Assembly: GCF_003065485.1 (NCBI RefSeq)
Contig: NZ_CP026951.1
Coordinates: 1,798,001-1,862,000 of the forward strand
Direction: 5' to 3'
Length of the DNA: 64,000 nt
Source: Salinibacterium hongtaonis
GTDB lineage: Bacteria; Actinomycetota; Actinomycetes; Actinomycetales; Microbacteriaceae
Part shown: positions 60,803-64,000 of the stretch, piece after piece
How the letters are laid out: every line of letters starts with the position of its first letter
Position numbering within the stretch: position 1 is the stretch's first letter
Translations under genes and position numbers: made by a program
Notes under the pieces: generated by a model
What the model was told of the DNA's origin: nothing
The model's input: only the letters and a program-made list of their open reading frames with translations
Database searches by the model: none

Positions 60803-62374
60803 TCAGGGGTAGTGGTCGGGGAGGTCGTTCTCATAGAGGATAACGCCTCGGTCGGCGGCCTGATCGAGAGCCACCTGAACGGCCTGCACTCTCCGGTCGA
60901 AAACGAGAGGCGGATGCGCCGCTCCGGCAGCTCCCTCTAGGAGCGCCGCGCGGTTGGTGCGGCCGACAATGAGCAGCTGGCCGCCATGAGCAGTGACGGA
61001 TGCCGCAAAGTCGCGGTTGCGCTGGTGCTGCACCGAACCCAGCTCGACCATGCCGGGGGTGACCACGACGAGGTTGCCCCCGCGTTCGCTGGCCAATTCT
61101 GCGGCCCCCACGAGTGCCCGCTCGGCACCGACGGGATTGGAGTTGTAGGTGTCGTCGATGATGATCGCACCCGATGGTGCTTGCTGAACCTCGGCGCGGT
61201 GTTGGGCGCCCGGAAGGTTGTGCAGGCGAGGCGCGATCGTCGTGACATCCACATCGAGCGCGAGAGCGATGCCGATCGTCACGGCAATGTTTACGGCGTG
61301 ACCGGTGCCGGGAACCTCGATCGGCACCCTCACCGGGGCTCCCCCGCCAGCAGGGCGCACAGTGGCGGTGCCGGATGCTGCGTCGACAACGACATCGGCG
61401 TCTGCCCCTGCGACCGTCGACACCCGCACGACGCGCTTGCCCTCCCGCTCACACTTATCGGCGAGCGTTCGCAGCTCGGGCTGATCGATGGGCAGCACAA
61501 CCGTCTTGGCGCGCTCGGTGATCTCCGACTTGGCCGCGACGATGACCTCGCGGGTCTTCATGCGGGCAAGGTGCGCCTCGCCGATCGTGGTGATCGCGGC
61601 GATATCGGGTGGAAAGCTCTCGCTGAGCTCGCGGATCTCGCCGGGGCCATAGACGCCCATCTCGGCGATGAAGACCTCAGTGCCGGGGACGACACGGTCA
61701 TTGACGGCACGAGACAGGCCCATGAGGTTGTTAAAGCTCGCCGGCGAGGCGACCACCGAAAAAGAGCCAGCCAGGGCATGGGCCACATAACCCTTGGTCG
61801 ACGTCTTGCCATAGGAGCCGGTAATGGCAACGACCGTAGGGCGAACCTGCGAGAGACGCTTGCGGGCGCTGACGAGGTACTTGTGCGAGAGCCGCTTCTC
61901 GAGCGCGTTGAGCGGCACGAGAACCGCGTCCATGAGCACCGGCGCGAGCACGATGGTGAGGGCCGCCGCTACCGGTCCGAGCATCCACCACAGAAGCGCT
62001 CCGACGAGCACAATCGCGGCCGAGTACGCAATCGCGAGGCGCCGGGCACGCTGCGTCCAGTTGAGCCGCGTATTGGTGCCGCGCAAGCCCAGCCCAATGG
62101 GCAACGCCGCGGCCACGACGAGCGCCGCCAAGCTGACGATCGCAGAGGTTATTAGCGCCTGGGTGGCCACCAGAATGACCGAGAGCGCGATGAGCACAAC
62201 GGATGCAGCGAGCAGAACCGCATTGATGGGCCGACGCACCACCCACAGCCAGGCGATGCGGCCAACCCAGCCCGCAATGTAGTGCTCGCGCTGGGCGACT
62301 CGCAGCCACCGGACAACAGCGAGAGCGGCCGCGACGAGGGCCACCACGAGAGTGACGATGATTAACAGCGTCAT
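60803..62374 (-). CDS. Membrane-anchored MurF-like Mur ligase
   Basis: 523 residues. The first 155 residues hold about five membrane helices (e.g. LLIIVTLVVALVAAALAVV, AVLLAASVVLIALSVILVA, AIVLVGALLWWMLGPVAAALTIVLAPVLM). The Mur-ligase central domain follows: VVAITGSYGKTSTKGYVAHAL (P-loop at 186-192), SPASFNNLMGLSRAVND, FIAEMGVYGPGEIRELS; then the C-terminal domain with IIIDDTYNSNPVGAERALVGAAEL. These match MurF, but MurF's own N-terminal UDP-MurNAc-peptide domain is missing. Substrate therefore uncertain; a lipid-linked or membrane-bound acceptor is an inference. Coupled to the hydrolase gene by an ATGA overlap. Confidence 0.85.
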   Translation of the reverse strand: MTLLIIVTLVVALVAAALAVVRWLRVAQREHYIAGWVGRIAWLWVVRRPINAVLLAASVVLIALSVILVATQALITSAIVSLAALVVAAALPIGLGLRGTNTRLNWTQRARRLAIAYSAAIVLVGALLWWMLGPVAAALTIVLAPVLMDAVLVPLNALEKRLSHKYLVSARKRLSQVRPTVVAITGSYGKTSTKGYVAHALAGSFSVVASPASFNNLMGLSRAVNDRVVPGTEVFIAEMGVYGPGEIRELSESFPPDIAAITTIGEAHLARMKTREVIVAAKSEITERAKTVVLPIDQPELRTLADKCEREGKRVVRVSTVAGADADVVVDAASGTATVRPAGGGAPVRVPIEVPGTGHAVNIAVTIGIALALDVDVTTIAPRLHNLPGAQHRAEVQQAPSGAIIIDDTYNSNPVGAERALVGAAELASERGGNLVVVTPGMVELGSVQHQRNRDFAASVTAHGGQLLIVGRTNRAALLEGAAGAAHPPLVFDRRVQAVQVALDQAADRGVILYENDLPDHYP

Positions 62375-63108
62375 GACGCCACCTCCTGGAGCATTTCGTG
62401 AAGTTCTTGAGCGACCTCGACCGCGAGGTCGCCCTCAAGCAGATGCCCGGCACCCGCGACCGTGCGAAACCGCGCGCCCGGAATGAGCTCGCTGGCCGCG
62501 CGACCAGCATCCGCTGGTGCCGCCGTGTCTCTCTCGCCCCAGACCATGCGAACGGGGGCGGTGATGCGGGCCAGGTCGTCGCGATAGTCTTCGCCGACGA
62601 CGCGCACCATGATGTCGCGCATCACTCCGGATGCGTTGCGGTAGTCGGCAGAGCCATGCTTGTGTTTTTGGGCTTCCAGGGTCTTCTGCGAGACGAGCCC
62701 GCGCCGGGCAAGCCAGCGAATCAAACGGTACGACGCCGCTGCCTTGGGCGCGGCCTGCAGTCTGAGCAACGGGACCCCCGTGAGCACGAGGCCCTTGACC
62801 AGTTCGGGATGCTGCGCCGCGAGCCGAACGGCGACGCGGCCTCCGAACGAGTGGCCGACGATGACGACGGGCCCGATCTCGCGCAGCACCTCGACAAGGT
62901 CGTTCGCGTAATCCTCGCTGCCCCACACGGCAGAAGGCTCTGGGGTGATGCCGAATCCGGGCAGGTGTATCGACAAAGCGTTGAGGCCGTCGACGATGGT
63001 GCCGAAATCGGCACCCGTGCGACCCCAGCCGTGAAGGGCGACGACCTGCACAGGGGTCGAGCCCGTCTTCTCAGCGAGCAGTCGTCCATCCGCCAAGGCA
63101 GTAATCAC
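62371..63108 (-). CDS. Alpha/beta hydrolase
   Basis: 245 residues from GTG 63108. The nucleophile elbow is VVIVGHSFGGRVAVRLA, the Asp lies in RMVWGERDTAAPAD and the His in TVAGAGHLLEGDLA, a complete catalytic triad. LHGWGRTGADFGTIVDGL gives the oxyanion region. Substrate unknown. First gene of the hydrolase-MurF-like-Ddl operon; its context suggests a cell-envelope role. TACTGT six bases before the GTG may be a -10 of a leaderless transcript. Confidence 0.88.
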   Translation of the reverse strand: MITALADGRLLAEKTGSTPVQVVALHGWGRTGADFGTIVDGLNALSIHLPGFGITPEPSAVWGSEDYANDLVEVLREIGPVVIVGHSFGGRVAVRLAAQHPELVKGLVLTGVPLLRLQAAPKAAASYRLIRWLARRGLVSQKTLEAQKHKHGSADYRNASGVMRDIMVRVVGEDYRDDLARITAPVRMVWGERDTAAPADAGRAASELIPGARFRTVAGAGHLLEGDLAVEVAQELHEMLQEVAS

Positions 63109-63201
63109 CTAGCTACAGTACACCGCGTCCGAGACAGGGGCCGGGGGCTTGCTGTGCGCAGATGCGGATGCCGCTCCGTCGCTTGACTCCGACGTAACGT
63201 C

Positions 63202-64000
63202 ATGGTCTTGAGTCAGGACATGGCCTTCACCCCTTTCTTGTATCTCGCGTCCTATGCGGCATCGCTGCTGGGCAACTCAATCGCCGCGATCGCCTTGCCC
63301 CTCATCGTGCTCCAGTCGACGGGCAGCCTCGTCGCCACGGGAACCGTGGCCGTTGCGACGTCGGTGCCTGCGTTTCTGGTTGGCCTCGCTGCGGGGGTCG
63401 TGATCGACCGCGTCAACCGGCGAACCTCGTCCGTCGTCGCGGATGTGCTGTCGGCGGCATCCATGGCAGCCCTTCCGGTCGTCGACCACATCACAGGGCT
63501 CAGCCTGGGATGGTTCGTGCTCTTCGGCATCCTGGGGGCCCTGGGCGACATCCCTGGACTCACTGCGCGGGAAGCGATGCTCCCCGCCATCGTGCGAAAC
63601 GGGCGCCTCACCTCTGAGCAACTCGTTGGGCTCCGGGAGAGCACGGGGGCGCTCACTGTCGTTCTCGGCCCCGCCGCAGCTGGCACGCTCATGATGCTGC
63701 TCCCGGGATCAACCGTGTTGTGGATCACGGCGGGGACCTCGCTCCTGGCTGCTGCGCTCACCCTGCTGATTCCGTCGAGCGTCGGGGCAGTCGTCTCCAC
63801 GGAGACGCCTGCCCCTGCCACCGCTTCTGCCATGGTGCGATCGTCGCTCTGGACCGAGCACATGGCCGGATGGCGCATGCTCTTCGGGTCACGAAGCGTC
63901 CTTCGCGCATCCACTGTCGTCAGCCTCGTCATGGTTGTCGCCCTCGCCGCGATGCAGGGACTCGTGCTGCCCGCACACTTCGCCCTGCACGAGCAACCGG
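63202..64000 (+). CDS. MFS transporter, N-terminal part (cut by window edge)
   Basis: The frame opens at ATG 63202 (a second in-frame ATG at 63220 follows AGTCAGG and may be the true start) and runs past the right end, giving about 260 residues without a stop. Hydrophobic segments include FLYLASYAASLLGNSIAAIALPLIVL and VATSVPAFLVGLAAGVVIDR with the A-loop-like DRVNRRTSSVVAD. It resembles MFS_3-type exporters. Divergent from the hydrolase gene; the 93-bp gap shows no clear operator. Confidence 0.85.
   Translation, partial: MVLSQDMAFTPFLYLASYAASLLGNSIAAIALPLIVLQSTGSLVATGTVAVATSVPAFLVGLAAGVVIDRVNRRTSSVVADVLSAASMAALPVVDHITGLSLGWFVLFGILGALGDIPGLTAREAMLPAIVRNGRLTSEQLVGLRESTGALTVVLGPAAAGTLMMLLPGSTVLWITAGTSLLAAALTLLIPSSVGAVVSTETPAPATASAMVRSSLWTEHMAGWRMLFGSRSVLRASTVVSLVMVVALAAMQGLVLPAHFALHEQP

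Noticed and set aside
1-64000. tRNA, rRNA, CRISPR and insertion sequences
   Set aside because: Looked for cloverleaf-like inverted repeats, regularly spaced repeats and transposase motifs while reading; none convincing. A dedicated scan could still reveal a tRNA or small RNA.

Overview
High-GC actinobacterial chromosome, most likely a member of the Microbacteriaceae or a close relative in the Micrococcales. This rests on the gene order, on actinobacteria-typical families (DUF2469, DUF3515, mycothiol-type maleylpyruvate isomerase, F420-type LLM oxidoreductases, an LCP protein), on frequent GTG starts, and on a cysteine-free L32. The genus cannot be fixed from the sequence alone. I see no rRNA, tRNA, CRISPR array, phage or insertion sequence. 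The window cuts cdsA at the left edge and an MFS transporter gene at the right edge.

Layout, left to right. (1) 1-6675: the translation and cell-envelope block cdsA-frr-pyrH / tsf-rpsB (minus strand), then an M23-like protein (plus strand) and an FKBP lipoprotein and XerC-type recombinase (minus). (2) 6732-9557: a class III phosphodiesterase and a two-gene ABC-2 exporter, placed between xerC and dprA. (3) 9581-12719: dprA-comM-yraN with stop/start overlaps. (4) 12874-17858: LCP protein, then DUF2469-rnhB-lepB-rplS-membrane protein-trmD. (5) 17868-21417: a CbiX-like protein carrying an unusual inverted-repeat segment, a trimethylamine-monooxygenase-like FMO, and an MpaB-like oxygenase. (6) 21438-22756: rimM-KH protein-rpsP. 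(7) 22913-31771: metabolic genes (EamA exporter, two LLM oxidoreductases, mycothiol enzyme, GH13, MFS) around ffh and a gamma-carbonic-anhydrase-like gene. (8) 31824-39591: smc, a double-GNAT protein, and a MarR-controlled SDR / amidohydrolase / MaoC cluster. (9) 39668-43399: ABC exporter with two-component system. (10) 43523-45951: mutM-rnc-rpmF-yceD. (11) 46018-50531: TgpA-like transglutaminase / DUF58 / MoxR. (12) 50628-54763: siderophore uptake genes behind a DtxR/IdeR-like box. (13) 54814-59607: coaD, recG, rsmD, thiL, DUF3515. (14) 59604-63108: Ddl, a membrane-anchored MurF-like ligase and an alpha/beta hydrolase in one operon.

The backbone follows the order familiar from other actinobacteria (cdsA...rpsB...xerC...dprA...rnhB-lepB-rplS-trmD-rimM-rpsP...ffh...smc...mutM-rnc...coaD-recG...thiL...ddl). 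Accessory genes are inserted at nearly every joint, and ftsY, usually next to smc, is not present here.

Most notable: the hydrolase / membrane MurF-like / Ddl operon, in which the ligase appears to have exchanged the UDP-precursor-binding domain for membrane segments; the inverted-repeat segment embedded in frame in the CbiX-like gene; the overlapping MarR operator/promoter controlling a probable side-chain-shortening pathway; and the apparently leaderless, DtxR-box-covered promoter of the siderophore operon, which lacks its ATPase gene.
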